From NCBI RefSeq assembly GCF_003024155.1, contig NZ_CP028136.1, positions 2,232,001-2,296,000 on the forward strand: a DNA stretch of 64,000 bases, given 5' to 3'. The translations under genes and the position numbers were made by a program. This document shows, in pieces, positions 40,725 through 51,270 of this stretch; within the stretch, counting starts at the first letter, position 1; the number at the start of each line of letters is the position of its first letter. The notes under the pieces are model-generated. The model saw only the letters and a list, made by a program, of their open reading frames with translations. It ran no database searches and had not been told where the DNA came from. The stretch comes from Christiangramia fulva. Lineage in GTDB: Bacteria > Bacteroidota > Bacteroidia > Flavobacteriales > Flavobacteriaceae.

Positions 40725-42125
40725 ATGATAAGAAGTTACAGAATTTCCTTTTTAGGATCAGTTGTCTTGTTCTTGCTGTTTATCCTAACAACGCAATGCT
40801 GTCAAAATAATGCTAAAGAAGAAGTGCCGGTGAGAGAAAAGATCCAAAGACCAAATATTCTTCTGATAATAGCTGATGATGCAGGTTGGAATGATATGAG
40901 CTTTCATGGCTCAGAAATAAAAACTCCAAATATCGATAAGCTCGCAAAAAACGGAATACAATTATCCAGATTTTACGTAAGTCCCACCTGTTCACCTTCA
41001 CGGGCGACTTTACTTACCGGTATTCCTGCCAGCCGATTGGGCATTGTTGCGCCAATTAGCGGGAAAAGTGAAAAAAGCCTGCCTGATTCTATTGTAACTC
41101 TTCCGCAGGCATTAAAAAGTGCGGGATACAAAACTGCCCTTCTGGGGAAGTGGCATTTAGGGTTAAAACCTCAAAGTGGTCCCTCGGCCTACGGCTTTGA
41201 TTATTCTTACGGATTTTTACATGGTCAAATAGATCAATATGCACATACCTATAAAAACGGGGATTCCAGTTGGCATAGAAACGGCAAATTTATAACCGAG
41301 CTGGGCCATGCTACAGACTTGATCACTAAAGAAGCTATTCGTTACATAGACGAAGAAAAACAGAGCTCAAAACCATTTTTTCTACAACTGGCCTACAGCG
41401 CACCTCATATTCCTCTTCAGGAACCAAAAAAATGGAGAGAAATGTATGAAGGTGTATTTAAAGCTACTTCGAGACAGCATTATGCAGCCGCAATGACGCA
41501 TTTAGATAGTGCGATTGGGGAGGTGTTGCATAAATTAGAGAAAGAAGGGCTCGGGGAAAATACCGTGGTAATCTTTATGAGTGATAACGGGGCCCAGGAA
41601 AACTGGTATCCAACTTGGCAATATAAAGGAAAATATGGGCCTAACCCAGTTTTAGGAAGCAACTTGCCTCTTAGAGACTTTAAAAAACTGAATTATGAAG
41701 GAGGGATAAGGGTTCCGGCAATCATAGCCTGGAAGGATCATTTTGATCCCGGTTACCTTTCTAATTATATAAGTGTTGAAGATTTAATGCCGACTTTACT
41801 GAAAATCGCTTCGGCTAAGGAAATTCCTGCAGGGGTGGAGGGTCGATCATTCCTGGGAATGTTGACAGAAAAAGATACCAGCAATCATCCCATTTATGTT
41901 CGAGGTCATCTCCAGGAAAGTTATATCGCAAAACCATGGAAATTGATTCGTACGCGACATCTTGAGAGACCTACAGAATTCGAGCTTTACAACATCGAAA
42001 AGGACCCCTCTGAAAAAAACGATTTGTTGAAGGAGAAATCTAAAATAGCACAAAAGATGAAAAGAGCATTGCAGGAGCAATTTAACATGGATTCAGACAG
42101 TGTGAATGTGAGCATCAAAAATTAA
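40725..42125 (+). CDS. S1-family sulfatase (lipoprotein)
   Basis: A 466-residue formylglycine-dependent sulfatase. The activation motif C-S-P-S-R-A-T-L-L-T-G places the modified cysteine at residue 89. Metal and active-site motifs are present: N-I-L-L-I-I-A-D-D (Asp51/Asp52), G-K-W-H-L-G, S-A-P-H-I-P and S-D-N-G-A. It hydrolyses a sulfate ester on a sugar and needs a formylglycine-generating maturase encoded elsewhere. The ATG at 40725 gives a lipoprotein signal (T-T-Q-C-C); the GTG at 40683 would add a non-hydrophobic extension. It is transcribed alone from its own CAGGATAC promoter. The sugar substrate is unknown, but sulfation points to an algal or animal glycan. Confidence 0.93.
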   Translation: MIRSYRISFLGSVVLFLLFILTTQCCQNNAKEEVPVREKIQRPNILLIIADDAGWNDMSFHGSEIKTPNIDKLAKNGIQLSRFYVSPTCSPSRATLLTGIPASRLGIVAPISGKSEKSLPDSIVTLPQALKSAGYKTALLGKWHLGLKPQSGPSAYGFDYSYGFLHGQIDQYAHTYKNGDSSWHRNGKFITELGHATDLITKEAIRYIDEEKQSSKPFFLQLAYSAPHIPLQEPKKWREMYEGVFKATSRQHYAAAMTHLDSAIGEVLHKLEKEGLGENTVVIFMSDNGAQENWYPTWQYKGKYGPNPVLGSNLPLRDFKKLNYEGGIRVPAIIAWKDHFDPGYLSNYISVEDLMPTLLKIASAKEIPAGVEGRSFLGMLTEKDTSNHPIYVRGHLQESYIAKPWKLIRTRHLERPTEFELYNIEKDPSEKNDLLKEKSKIAQKMKRALQEQFNMDSDSVNVSIKN

Positions 42126-42477
42126 ACCTACGATTTAACAATTTTTACGGCATTCAGAAAAATTATTTCAGGGAGATTTATTAGCTGTGAATGATTTTTA
42201 ATATCTGAGTTTGACTGAAAAATGCTTAAAGCATTCTGTTTAAAGCAAAATAAAATAGCAAATATTCAATCTTAGCGGTTTAAAAGCATAATAAATAATT
42301 ATAATAATAAGAAAATGTTTAACGAAAGGTGTTGCATTTTTCTATATTTCTTAAGATTTATTTAACGTCTACAGCATAGTACAGGATACCTTAACGAAGA
42401 ATATAAGATACATTGGCACTGTTAATATTTTACTAATTATGTCGAGCTTACAAAAAGCAATTATTTAAAATTTAAGA
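42126..42477. other. Intergenic region before the fasciclin operon
   Basis: 352 AT-rich bases. They contain a small palindromic hairpin AATGCTTAAAGCATT at 42221-42235, perhaps a weak end for the sulfatase transcript, and the activator site at 42372. No gene is recognised. Confidence 0.55.
42372..42416 (+). promoter_or_regulatory. CAGGATAC-type activator site and -7 box of the fasciclin/SusCD operon
   Basis: CAGCATAGTACAGGATAC (42372-42389) is followed after 19 bases by TACATTGG (42409-42416), one mismatch from TAnnTTTG. It is the only such site before the seven tightly spaced genes from 42478 to 57698. Confidence 0.7.
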
Positions 42478-44736
42478 ATGAAAAATAAAATTACCAGTTT
42501 TCTTTTAGTGGTCGTATTAATTTTTCTCGAAGGCTGTAATAAGCAAGAATTTGATGAGTATTATGCGCGTCCAGATAATCTGGAACCGCCAATTTATCAG
42601 GTTTTGGAATCGAGAGGTAATTTTACAAATCTTTTGTCAGTGATTGATAAGGCTGGGTATAAAGATATTTTGAGCACAGCCGGTTACTGGACCATGTTTG
42701 CACCGAATGATGAAGCTTTTCAAAAATTTTTCCAGGAAAATTCAGAATATGGAAGTTTGGAAGCAATTGATTCTACTACCGCGAGTAAAATTGTTAAATA
42801 TGCATTGGTGTACAATGCTTTTCGAACTGATCATATAGCAGACTTTCAGTCTCCTATCGGGTGGCAGGAAGATCTGGCATATAAGCGTCGAACTGCATAT
42901 TATACTGGTTTTCAAAAATCTACTATTAACGGAAGTGAAATTGTAACCGTAGCATCAAATCGTAATAATGATGCGAATGCTAATTATTATGTATCAGGAG
43001 ATAATAATAATAAATACATTCCTTATTTCTATGAGGACTACATGCAGTTAACCCGGTTGAGTGCTGCAGATTATAATTATTTTTTTCCAGATCAAACCTA
43101 TACCGGTTTCAATGTAATTGATGCTCAGGTGGTAAATGCCGATATAATCGCAGAAAACGGAGTAATAGATGAGGTGTCAAGGGTAAATTTACCTCTTCCT
43201 AATTTTGATCAATATCTCCAGGAAAGTCCTCAATATAGTTTGTTTAAGAGTATTTTGGAAGAAAACCTTGTGAGCTATATACCAAATAATGAAGCAACTC
43301 ATACTTACCAAACTTATACTGGAAATGCAGATCAGGTATTCGTAAAAGTGTATGATCCAGAACTAGGTTTCTCTCCAAATAATGAAAATTATTTAAAAGA
43401 GAGTGATAATGATGCTCAAATTGAAGGTTTCACAATGTTTGTCCCTACAAATGAGGTGCTTCAGAATTTTATTGACGATATACTTTTAAAGCATTATCCC
43501 AATCTTAAAGCTCTGCCCAAATATGTTTTTGTCGATTTCTTTAATGCACATATGTTCCAAACAACAGTCTGGCCCAGCCACTTCAGTTCTAGCTCTAATA
43601 TGCTGGAAGAGGAAGCAAGGTTTGATTCCGGTACCGATGTTGTGGATCAGGAAGTTTTAAGTAACGGTATTTTTTATGGAACTAATAAAGTTCAAAAATC
43701 GAATCTTTTCTATTCGGTTTACACGTCTGCCTATCTGGATCCGGATTATAGTTTAATGACTCGCGCCTTGAATGAGCCCGATGGCTATAAAAAGATTATT
43801 AGCAACATTGGAAGAGATTATGTTCTTTTCATGATGTCTGATGAGACTCTTCATGAACTGGGCTATGATTATAATATCAATCGACAGGAATGGGAATATA
43901 CTTCTCCTGAGACAGGTGTAACCACTAGTGGTTCACTGGCAAAGTCCAGAATTTTAAGAGTACTGTATAATCATATCGCTCCTAACCCAGATGGAAGGCT
44001 TAATGATCTCTCAGGAACTGGAATGTTTAGAAGCGGTGATACAGAAATTCCTGGAGAATATATAAAATTTGACAATAATACAGTCTATGCAGCTGGTAAT
44101 GAAGATGCTGGAGGTGTTGTGCATATTACAGGATATGAAGATCAGGAGAATGGTAGGGTATATTACACAGATAATATTTTAAAATTCTCTGAGCAACCAC
44201 CAGCTAAAGATTTAAAAGAATTAGCGGTAGGTACAGATTCTATTCCTGTAGAAAACTCACCGTACTCTTATTACTATAATTATTTGAAGAATTCAGAAAT
44301 ATATGATAGTAATACTTACGCAATCAGGGGAGTAGATTTGGGAACAAAATATACATTTATTATTCCAAGTAATGATGCCATTCAGCAAGCTGTAAGAGAT
44401 AGTGTTCTTCCGGGAATTGAGACCGAAACTGGGTTGGAGCCAAATTTTGCTCCATCAAATTCAGTAGAAAAAGAAAAGGTTACGAAATTTTTACTTTATC
44501 ATATTCTTGAAAACCGCATTGTTGCTGCCGACGGATATGTAGAAGGGCTTGTTGAAACCCTGTTAAAAGATGATTTTAATAATAGTAAATATGTAAATGT
44601 TGTTAACGATCCCGGTGCTCTGCAGTTTATAGGGGAACAGGGGAGAATGGCAGAATTAATCCCTGAATATAGTAACAACCTGGCAGACAGGTCTTTGATA
44701 CACTTAATCGATAATTATTTACAGCATAATGAATAA
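42478..44736 (+). CDS. Multi-fasciclin-domain lipoprotein
   Basis: A 752-residue lipoprotein (lipobox L-E-G-C, Cys20) with about four fasciclin (FAS1) domains. Their conserved segments can be read: Y-W-T-M-F-A-P-N-D-E-A-F near residue 70, G-F-T-M-F-V-P-T-N-E-V-L near 320, a degenerate copy R-D-Y-V-L-F-M-M-S-D-E-T-L near 450, and Y-T-F-I-I-P-S-N-D-A-I near 625, with L-L-Y-H-I-L-E-N-R-I-V typical of FAS1 ends. FAS1 domains mediate adhesion or carbohydrate contact. It leads an operon and overlaps the following SusC start by 8 bases, so translation is probably coupled. No enzyme motif is seen. Confidence 0.85.
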   Translation: MKNKITSFLLVVVLIFLEGCNKQEFDEYYARPDNLEPPIYQVLESRGNFTNLLSVIDKAGYKDILSTAGYWTMFAPNDEAFQKFFQENSEYGSLEAIDSTTASKIVKYALVYNAFRTDHIADFQSPIGWQEDLAYKRRTAYYTGFQKSTINGSEIVTVASNRNNDANANYYVSGDNNNKYIPYFYEDYMQLTRLSAADYNYFFPDQTYTGFNVIDAQVVNADIIAENGVIDEVSRVNLPLPNFDQYLQESPQYSLFKSILEENLVSYIPNNEATHTYQTYTGNADQVFVKVYDPELGFSPNNENYLKESDNDAQIEGFTMFVPTNEVLQNFIDDILLKHYPNLKALPKYVFVDFFNAHMFQTTVWPSHFSSSSNMLEEEARFDSGTDVVDQEVLSNGIFYGTNKVQKSNLFYSVYTSAYLDPDYSLMTRALNEPDGYKKIISNIGRDYVLFMMSDETLHELGYDYNINRQEWEYTSPETGVTTSGSLAKSRILRVLYNHIAPNPDGRLNDLSGTGMFRSGDTEIPGEYIKFDNNTVYAAGNEDAGGVVHITGYEDQENGRVYYTDNILKFSEQPPAKDLKELAVGTDSIPVENSPYSYYYNYLKNSEIYDSNTYAIRGVDLGTKYTFIIPSNDAIQQAVRDSVLPGIETETGLEPNFAPSNSVEKEKVTKFLLYHILENRIVAADGYVEGLVETLLKDDFNNSKYVNVVNDPGALQFIGEQGRMAELIPEYSNNLADRSLIHLIDNYLQHNE

Positions 44737-47700
44737 TATTATGATTAGAAACTTTACTCAAGTAATACCTTCCTTATTCATTCTTTTTGTCCTGGCTTTT
44801 TCTACTCAGGCTTATTCTCAGGATTCTGGAAAGCTTATTCGTGGAAAGGTTTTAGATAGCGAAACGAAAGAACCAATAATAGGAACTACTGTTATTGAAA
44901 AAGATAAAGACAATAGAACTATTACAGGAGTAGCTACCGACATTGATGGAAGCTTTGCTATTCGGGTAAAAGATTTGAGCCATCAGCTTGAAATCTCTTC
45001 CATAGGTTACAGGAGCAAGATCATAACACTTAACGAGAATGTTAACAATATAGAAATTTTATTGGATGCTTCACTGGAACAAATGGACGAGGTAATTGTT
45101 ACAGCCGAAAAAGTTAGGGAGACTGGATTGCTTGATATTGCTGAACGTAATCGAACCACTAGTGTGGTAACTATTGATGCATCGAAAGTTGAAGACATGC
45201 AGGCTGCTTCGATAGATGAAGCTCTCCAGGGAAGAATGCCGGGGGTGGATATTTCGGCCACTTCAGGTGATCCGGGTGCCGGAATGCAAATAAGGATTAG
45301 AGGTACTTCTTCCATTAATGGATCTTCAGACCCCTTGGTGGTTGTCGATGGAATGCCTTATGAAACTTCTGTACCTCAAGATTTTAATTTTGGTACGGCA
45401 GATCAGGAAGATTATGCTGCCTTATTAAACATTGCACCTTCCGATATAGAAAGTATCAGCGTATTAAAAGATGCTGCTGCTACTGCCATGTGGGGAGCCC
45501 GTGCGGCTAGTGGGGTGTTGATGATTACCACCAAACGTGGAGCGGTAGGACCTCCAACTATTGGATATACTTTTAAAGGCTCGGTTGCTGCGTTACCGGA
45601 AACAATTCCCATGTTAAATGGAGACCAGTATTCACAATTAATTCCGGAGGAATTTATGAATAGGAATGGAACTCCGTTAAATACATTGTATGTCAAAGAA
45701 TTTCAATATGATCCACAGGAGGTTTATTGGTATAAAAACTATAGTAATAATACTGATTGGATAGATGCTATATCGCAAACCGGTTTGATCCAGGATCATA
45801 ATTTGTCCCTTCAAGGTGGAGGGAAAAAAGCCAGGTATTATACCTCATTGGGGTATTACAATTCAAGAGGTGTTACTATCGGTACTGGTTTGGATAGAAT
45901 AAATGCCAGGTTGAATCTCGATTATATAGTTTCTGATAGAATTAAATTTAGAGCAGATATATCTTATACCCATTCTAAAACAGAAAGAAATTATGTAAAT
46001 GGAACTAGTAATAGTGCCGATGGAATAAGAAATGTAGCGTATGTTAAAATGCCAAATATGAGTATCTACGAATATGATGAATACGGTCACTTAACGCCTA
46101 ATTATTTTTCACCTGTTTCTAATATCCAGGGATCTTACAGCAGAACGTACAATCCTGTAGCAATGGCGGAGTTTGCTGAAAATACACAATTAGGAGAAAG
46201 AATAGTTCCGCATTTCAATGTGAATTTTAAATTGATTCCCTCTTTTTTAACAACAACATTTGATCTTCAGTTTGATATAAATAACACAAAATTAAATGCA
46301 TTCCTTCCGCAAAATGCCACGGGAAGACCATTTACGGAGACAGTTGTTAACAGAGCCACCGATGCCGACGTGGATGCATTCAATCTTATAACAAAGACTA
46401 ATTTTATTTTCACACCAACACTGGATGAAAAACAATCATTGCAGGGAATCATTTCTTTGCAGACCAATGATTATAGTTATGTATCTCATCAGGTGTTGAC
46501 CTCGAATACTGCTTCCTCGTTACTTACCGATCCATCGGTTCCTTCGAGAACCCAGAATGATGACTTAAGTTTGTATACCAACAATAGTAAGTCCAGGAAT
46601 GTCGCCGCTTTAGCGAATGTACAATATGGTTTATTAGATAGATATATCATAAATGTAGGCCTACGTGCAGATGGAAGTTCAAAATTTGGTCCTGAAAATC
46701 GTTACGGCCTTTTCCCTTCAGTTTCTACAAGATGGAGAATTTCTGGAGAAAAATTCATGAAAAATTTTGATTATGTAAACGATTTAAGTTTGCGTGCCAG
46801 TTATGGTAAGGCGGGTAGAGCACCACGTTATGATTATCGTTATTTTAATGTGTACGGTAATTTTCAGGCTGAATATCTTGGAATGTCAGGGGTATACCCC
46901 AGCAATATTCAGCTCTCAAACTTAAGATGGGAAACACTCACCGGCCGTGATTTAGGTTTAAATTTGAGAATGTTCGATGAAAGATTGATGCTGGATGTTG
47001 ATTTTTATAAAAATACCACGGACGATCTTTTATTCGAAAATCTTGATATTACTTCCATTTCGGGATATAACTCTATCGACATGAATGTTGGTAAATTGGA
47101 TAATCAAGGCTGGGAAGTGGGTCTTTATACAACTCCCTATAAATCACCAAATATTCAAGTAGATTTTAATTTCAATATTTCTCGCAATGAAAATGTTATT
47201 CGGGAAATTTCAGAATATTTCCCTAGTGAGAAGGGAAATGTTGATAGAAACGGAGAATTCAAGAGGTTTTTACAGGTAGACAATCCGTTTGGATCTTTCT
47301 ATGGATATCGGTACAAAGGGGTTTATAAAGATAAAGAAGCTACCCAGGCTGTAGATGCTGATGGGGATGTAATCACAGGGCCTAATGGACAGGTAGTTTA
47401 CATGCGATTTAATTATCCGAATACTGATTATATTTTTCAACCGGGTGATGCTATGTATGAAGACATTAATCATGACGGGAATATTGATTCTAGAGATGTT
47501 GTTTACCTTGGAAACAGCAATCCTAAATACACAGGAGGTTTCGGTCCTACCGTAACCATTAATAATCAGTGGAAGTTTATAGCCTTTTTTAATTATCGCC
47601 TTAATTATGATATTATAAACGGAACCGATATGTTGACCACCAATATGTATGGGTGGGATAATCAAAGCATGGCTACTTTGAGCAGATGGAGAAATCCTGG

Positions 47701-48022
47701 AGACGAAACAGATATCCCAAGAGCGGTTTATGGAGCCGGCTACAACTGGTTAGGGTCAGACAGATATGTGGAAGATGCTTCTTTTTTAAGATTTAGATCT
47801 GCTACTATCAGTTATAGTTTTGCAGATAGGGTACTCGAAAATTTAAATCTCAAAGATCTGCGGGTATATCTTACAGCTGATAATATCATAACTTTTACTA
47901 GCTATAGAGGTCAGGATCCGGAAGTGAGTATGAGAGGCGGAGATCCCTTTGGAATCGCCATAGATTATTCCAGAACACCACCCACAAGACGTTTTACTTT
48001 AGGAATTTCAACAAGGTTTTAA
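44729..48022 (+). CDS. SusC/RagA-family TonB-dependent transporter
   Basis: A 1097-residue outer-membrane transporter, slightly longer than its relatives. It has a signal peptide (to about residue 30), a carboxypeptidase-like domain (about 36-112), a TonB-box variant M-D-E-V-I-V-T-A-E (119-127), a plug with L-K-D-A-A-A-T-A-M-W-G-A-R-A-A-S-G-V, and the barrel ending in R-F. The usual G-Y-G after the TonB box is replaced by T-A-E, placing it in a different SusC branch from the pairs to the left. The start overlaps the upstream stop; the ATG at 44741 is an alternative. SusD follows 10 bases later. Confidence 0.95.
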   Translation: MNNIMIRNFTQVIPSLFILFVLAFSTQAYSQDSGKLIRGKVLDSETKEPIIGTTVIEKDKDNRTITGVATDIDGSFAIRVKDLSHQLEISSIGYRSKIITLNENVNNIEILLDASLEQMDEVIVTAEKVRETGLLDIAERNRTTSVVTIDASKVEDMQAASIDEALQGRMPGVDISATSGDPGAGMQIRIRGTSSINGSSDPLVVVDGMPYETSVPQDFNFGTADQEDYAALLNIAPSDIESISVLKDAAATAMWGARAASGVLMITTKRGAVGPPTIGYTFKGSVAALPETIPMLNGDQYSQLIPEEFMNRNGTPLNTLYVKEFQYDPQEVYWYKNYSNNTDWIDAISQTGLIQDHNLSLQGGGKKARYYTSLGYYNSRGVTIGTGLDRINARLNLDYIVSDRIKFRADISYTHSKTERNYVNGTSNSADGIRNVAYVKMPNMSIYEYDEYGHLTPNYFSPVSNIQGSYSRTYNPVAMAEFAENTQLGERIVPHFNVNFKLIPSFLTTTFDLQFDINNTKLNAFLPQNATGRPFTETVVNRATDADVDAFNLITKTNFIFTPTLDEKQSLQGIISLQTNDYSYVSHQVLTSNTASSLLTDPSVPSRTQNDDLSLYTNNSKSRNVAALANVQYGLLDRYIINVGLRADGSSKFGPENRYGLFPSVSTRWRISGEKFMKNFDYVNDLSLRASYGKAGRAPRYDYRYFNVYGNFQAEYLGMSGVYPSNIQLSNLRWETLTGRDLGLNLRMFDERLMLDVDFYKNTTDDLLFENLDITSISGYNSIDMNVGKLDNQGWEVGLYTTPYKSPNIQVDFNFNISRNENVIREISEYFPSEKGNVDRNGEFKRFLQVDNPFGSFYGYRYKGVYKDKEATQAVDADGDVITGPNGQVVYMRFNYPNTDYIFQPGDAMYEDINHDGNIDSRDVVYLGNSNPKYTGGFGPTVTINNQWKFIAFFNYRLNYDIINGTDMLTTNMYGWDNQSMATLSRWRNPGDETDIPRAVYGAGYNWLGSDRYVEDASFLRFRSATISYSFADRVLENLNLKDLRVYLTADNIITFTSYRGQDPEVSMRGGDPFGIAIDYSRTPPTRRFTLGISTRF

Positions 48023-48032
48023 AAATTTGACT

Positions 48033-49523
48033 ATGCGAACGAATAAAATAAAAATATCATTAATAGCATTTTTCATTGCCATATTCTTTTCATGTGATAA
48101 TTACCTAAACCTGGAACCTGAAGATGGTACCGTGAGACAGGAATTCTGGAAAACAAAGGAAGACGTGCAGGCTGCCGTCATAGGTTGTTATAATTCAATG
48201 CTTAATTCACCTCCTGGAGTTAGCGACCGCCCTTTAACAGATTATCTGTTCATGTATGGAGAACTTAGAGCTGATATGGTATTGCCTACTGAATATGCTT
48301 CTAATGATGAAAGAGATATAACGCGAATGAATATTTTGGAAACGAATCCTATAACGAACTGGTCCGCATTTTACAGGGTAATAAATTATTGCAATACTAT
48401 TTTAGAATTTGCACCAGATGTTCTGGAAAAAGATCCAACTTTTACCCAGAAAGAATTAGACGGATTTATGGCCGAGGCTCTTGCTATTAGGTCTTACCTA
48501 TATTTTACATTGGCAAGGACTTTTAGAGACGTACCATTGAAATTAAATGCTACTTTAAGCGATACCGATAATTTTCAAATTCCTCAATCTACTCAGGCTG
48601 AGATTTTTGAACAAGTGGCAGGCGACCTGGAACAGGCTGCAACGATGGCTAAAAAAACCTATGGTAATAATGCTCAAGATAAAGGGAGAATTACCCAATC
48701 AGCTATTAATGCCATGCTTGCAGATGTATATTTATGGATGGAAGATTATCAAAATGCAGTGAAAGCAGCTGATAAAGTTATAAACACCGGTGACTTTGCA
48801 CTTATACCAGCTAATAATTCCTGGTTTAATACCGTATATGCAGAAGGAAATTCTTCTGAAAGTATATTTGAATTGCAGTATAGTTTAAACAATCTTAATC
48901 CTTTCTATGACATGTTTTTGGAAAGGCCTAGATATACTGCTTCAGCTAGAGTGATGGAAGAAGTTTTTGGAATAAATTTTCAGGATCCTACTAAAAAAGA
49001 TATTCGGGGAAACCGCTGCTCTTTGGTTGCTACTAACGGCTACATCTATAAATATGTTGGTTTAACTCAGTATGAACGTAAATCCAGGGGAACCTCAGAT
49101 ACCCATTGGTTCTTATATAGATATGCGGATGTTTTATTAATGAAAGCTGAAGCGTTAAACCAATTGGGTATGGGAGAGCAGGCCCTGGATTTAATACATC
49201 AAGTAAGGGAGAGAGCAGAAGCTCTTGAAATGACAGAAAGAAATCCTACCGATAAAGATGGAATTACCGATTACATTTTGGAGGAGAGAGCCAGAGAATT
49301 TGCATTTGAAGGAAAAAGATGGTTTGATGTGTTACGGAACGCCAAAAGAAACAATTATGAAAGAATAGATTTGCTCTTAACCATGGCTGCCTATAGTGCA
49401 CCTTCCGATCTTCAACAGTCGATTTTGGCGAAATTAAGAGATCCTAATAGTCATTATTTGCCTATTTACTACTATGAACTATATGCTAATAAGGCATTAG
49501 AGCAGAATCCATTTTATGAATAA
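48033..49523 (+). CDS. SusD/RagB-family outer-membrane lipoprotein
   Basis: A 496-residue lipoprotein (F-F-S-C, Cys21) with the SusD fold and C-terminal signature E-E-R-A-R-E-F-A-F-E-G-K-R-W-F-D-V-L-R. The ATG at 48033 is used; the in-frame TTG two codons earlier adds nothing. It is the lid of the transporter encoded upstream. Unlike the other pairs, no hairpin follows: the next fasciclin gene begins at or across its stop codon, so the message continues. Confidence 0.94.
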   Translation: MRTNKIKISLIAFFIAIFFSCDNYLNLEPEDGTVRQEFWKTKEDVQAAVIGCYNSMLNSPPGVSDRPLTDYLFMYGELRADMVLPTEYASNDERDITRMNILETNPITNWSAFYRVINYCNTILEFAPDVLEKDPTFTQKELDGFMAEALAIRSYLYFTLARTFRDVPLKLNATLSDTDNFQIPQSTQAEIFEQVAGDLEQAATMAKKTYGNNAQDKGRITQSAINAMLADVYLWMEDYQNAVKAADKVINTGDFALIPANNSWFNTVYAEGNSSESIFELQYSLNNLNPFYDMFLERPRYTASARVMEEVFGINFQDPTKKDIRGNRCSLVATNGYIYKYVGLTQYERKSRGTSDTHWFLYRYADVLLMKAEALNQLGMGEQALDLIHQVRERAEALEMTERNPTDKDGITDYILEERAREFAFEGKRWFDVLRNAKRNNYERIDLLLTMAAYSAPSDLQQSILAKLRDPNSHYLPIYYYELYANKALEQNPFYE

Positions 49524-49539
49524 AATAATCCAAAATATT

Positions 49540-51240
49540 ATGAAACCTAAAATTTTTAACAGAGCATGCATGAAAAGCATATTCATGCTGTTTGTTGCAG
49601 GGTTGCTTATATACTCATGTACAAAACAGGAATATGCAGAACGAACAGATACAGAGGTAAATATTCTTGGTTATTTACAGGAAAATTCAGATCAATTTTC
49701 CGAAATTTTAAAAATTCTTGAACTTACTGATAACGACGTATTCATTGGAACCTATGGAACGTATACATTTTTTGCTCCAACCAATGAAGCAGTAGATATG
49801 TATCTTTCAGAAAATGGATACGGCTCGGTAGAAGATGTGCCGGTAGAAGAATTAAATAATCTCGTACGTCTTCATTTAATAGATCAGGTAATCGAAACTT
49901 CAGCATTTACTGACGGTAAAATTCCTGTAGCTACTATGTATGGACAATTTTTAACCACAGGAGCTGCCAATGAAAATGGTACAACAAAAATTACGGTAAA
50001 TAAAGTTGCTAAAATTCAAAAAGCTAATGTCGAGGTGGGTAATGGAATTATTCATGTGGTAGATCATGTTCTTCCTATTGCTAAAAAAACATTGGCTGAA
50101 CTTATTGCCTCTAATGATAATCTTTCTCTTTTCAACGAGGTCGTGAAAGCTACCGGATGGCAGGAAAGATTAGACCAGCCCGTAACTTATGATGAAGACA
50201 GTATTCCCAGTTATTTAACTGTGATTGCGCAGAATAACGAGGTATTTCACGATGCAGGCCTTAATTCTTTGCAAGATTTAAAAGAAAAGTATTCTCAAAC
50301 TGGAGATCCTACTAATCCGGAAGATAGCCTTAATCTTTACGTTGCATATAGAATTCTTCCCGGCTTGAAATATGTAGCTGATTTAGTGACATCCCCATCT
50401 CATTTAACCAAAGCACCTTTGGAAGTTATTGGCGTGAAGGTTAAAAAGGATACAGTACTAATAAATGAAGAAACCTTTAATGGTGTATTGGAAAAAGGTG
50501 TTGTCCTTGACAGGGATAAAAGTGATATCACTGCTTCTAATGGTGTTTTACACCAGGTAGATGGTAATTTTAATATTAAATTGAGGTTACCCCAACCTGT
50601 ATATTTTGATGTGGGCGACCAGCCTGAAATTAGACAATTGGCTTCTGTTTTTAGGAAACCAGGTAATTATCAAACGTATTATCCGGGGGATCTCCAGCAT
50701 ATCAGGTGGGGTGGTGGCTTGCCTATAACTTATACTGCTCATACTGCCGGGTCCAGGGAAGCACAAGCCTATTGGGGTGATTGGTTGGAAATTCTCCGCC
50801 TTAGAACAGGAAGCAGTTCCTGGGTTGAATTCGATACTCCGGTAATTATAAAAGGACAGTATAAAGTGTGGATTACTTTTAGAACGAATACAAGGGCATC
50901 GGTAGCTCAGCCCCTTTTCGATGGTGCTAAATTATCAAGAACCGTTGATTTTAGAGAGTATAGAAATACCGAATTGCCACCGAGAGTACTTGAATCGCAG
51001 GGTTACAAAAAAAGTCTTTGCGGAGATACCTGGATTTACAACAGTAGATTCCTGGGAATAGTTAATGTGGAAACTACAGGAAGACACGTTTTCAGACTGG
51101 AAGCCTTAACAGGAGCAGGTGGTCCCTCATGGATAGACGTCATAGAATTCAGACCTGTAGATATGGATCAATTATGGCCAAAACTTGGAGGAGACGGTCA
51201 GCTTTGTACTGAAGAAGACCTTCAGCCCGCATCTGAATAA
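49540..51240 (+). CDS. Fasciclin-domain lipoprotein with C-terminal jelly-roll (CBM6-like) region
   Basis: A lipoprotein of 566 residues from the chosen start (I-Y-S-C, Cys27). Two FAS1 domains fill about residues 35-345 (Y-T-F-F-A-P-T-N-E-A-V; G-N-G-I-I-H-V-V-D-H-V-L-P; N-G-V-L-H-Q-V-D). The remaining 210 residues read like a galactose-binding jelly roll: G-Q-Y-K-V-W-I-T-F-R-T-N and, near the end, T-G-R-H-V-F-R-L-E-A ... S-W-I-D-V-I-E-F. This is the pattern of CBM6/CBM35-like modules, so surface glycan binding is inferred. ATG 49516 overlaps the SusD stop and is the alternative start; 49540 gives a more usual signal length. Confidence 0.82.
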   Translation: MKPKIFNRACMKSIFMLFVAGLLIYSCTKQEYAERTDTEVNILGYLQENSDQFSEILKILELTDNDVFIGTYGTYTFFAPTNEAVDMYLSENGYGSVEDVPVEELNNLVRLHLIDQVIETSAFTDGKIPVATMYGQFLTTGAANENGTTKITVNKVAKIQKANVEVGNGIIHVVDHVLPIAKKTLAELIASNDNLSLFNEVVKATGWQERLDQPVTYDEDSIPSYLTVIAQNNEVFHDAGLNSLQDLKEKYSQTGDPTNPEDSLNLYVAYRILPGLKYVADLVTSPSHLTKAPLEVIGVKVKKDTVLINEETFNGVLEKGVVLDRDKSDITASNGVLHQVDGNFNIKLRLPQPVYFDVGDQPEIRQLASVFRKPGNYQTYYPGDLQHIRWGGGLPITYTAHTAGSREAQAYWGDWLEILRLRTGSSSWVEFDTPVIIKGQYKVWITFRTNTRASVAQPLFDGAKLSRTVDFREYRNTELPPRVLESQGYKKSLCGDTWIYNSRFLGIVNVETTGRHVFRLEALTGAGGPSWIDVIEFRPVDMDQLWPKLGGDGQLCTEEDLQPASE

Positions 51241-51270
51241 TAATTAAATAGTAAATCTTAAAAATTGAAG

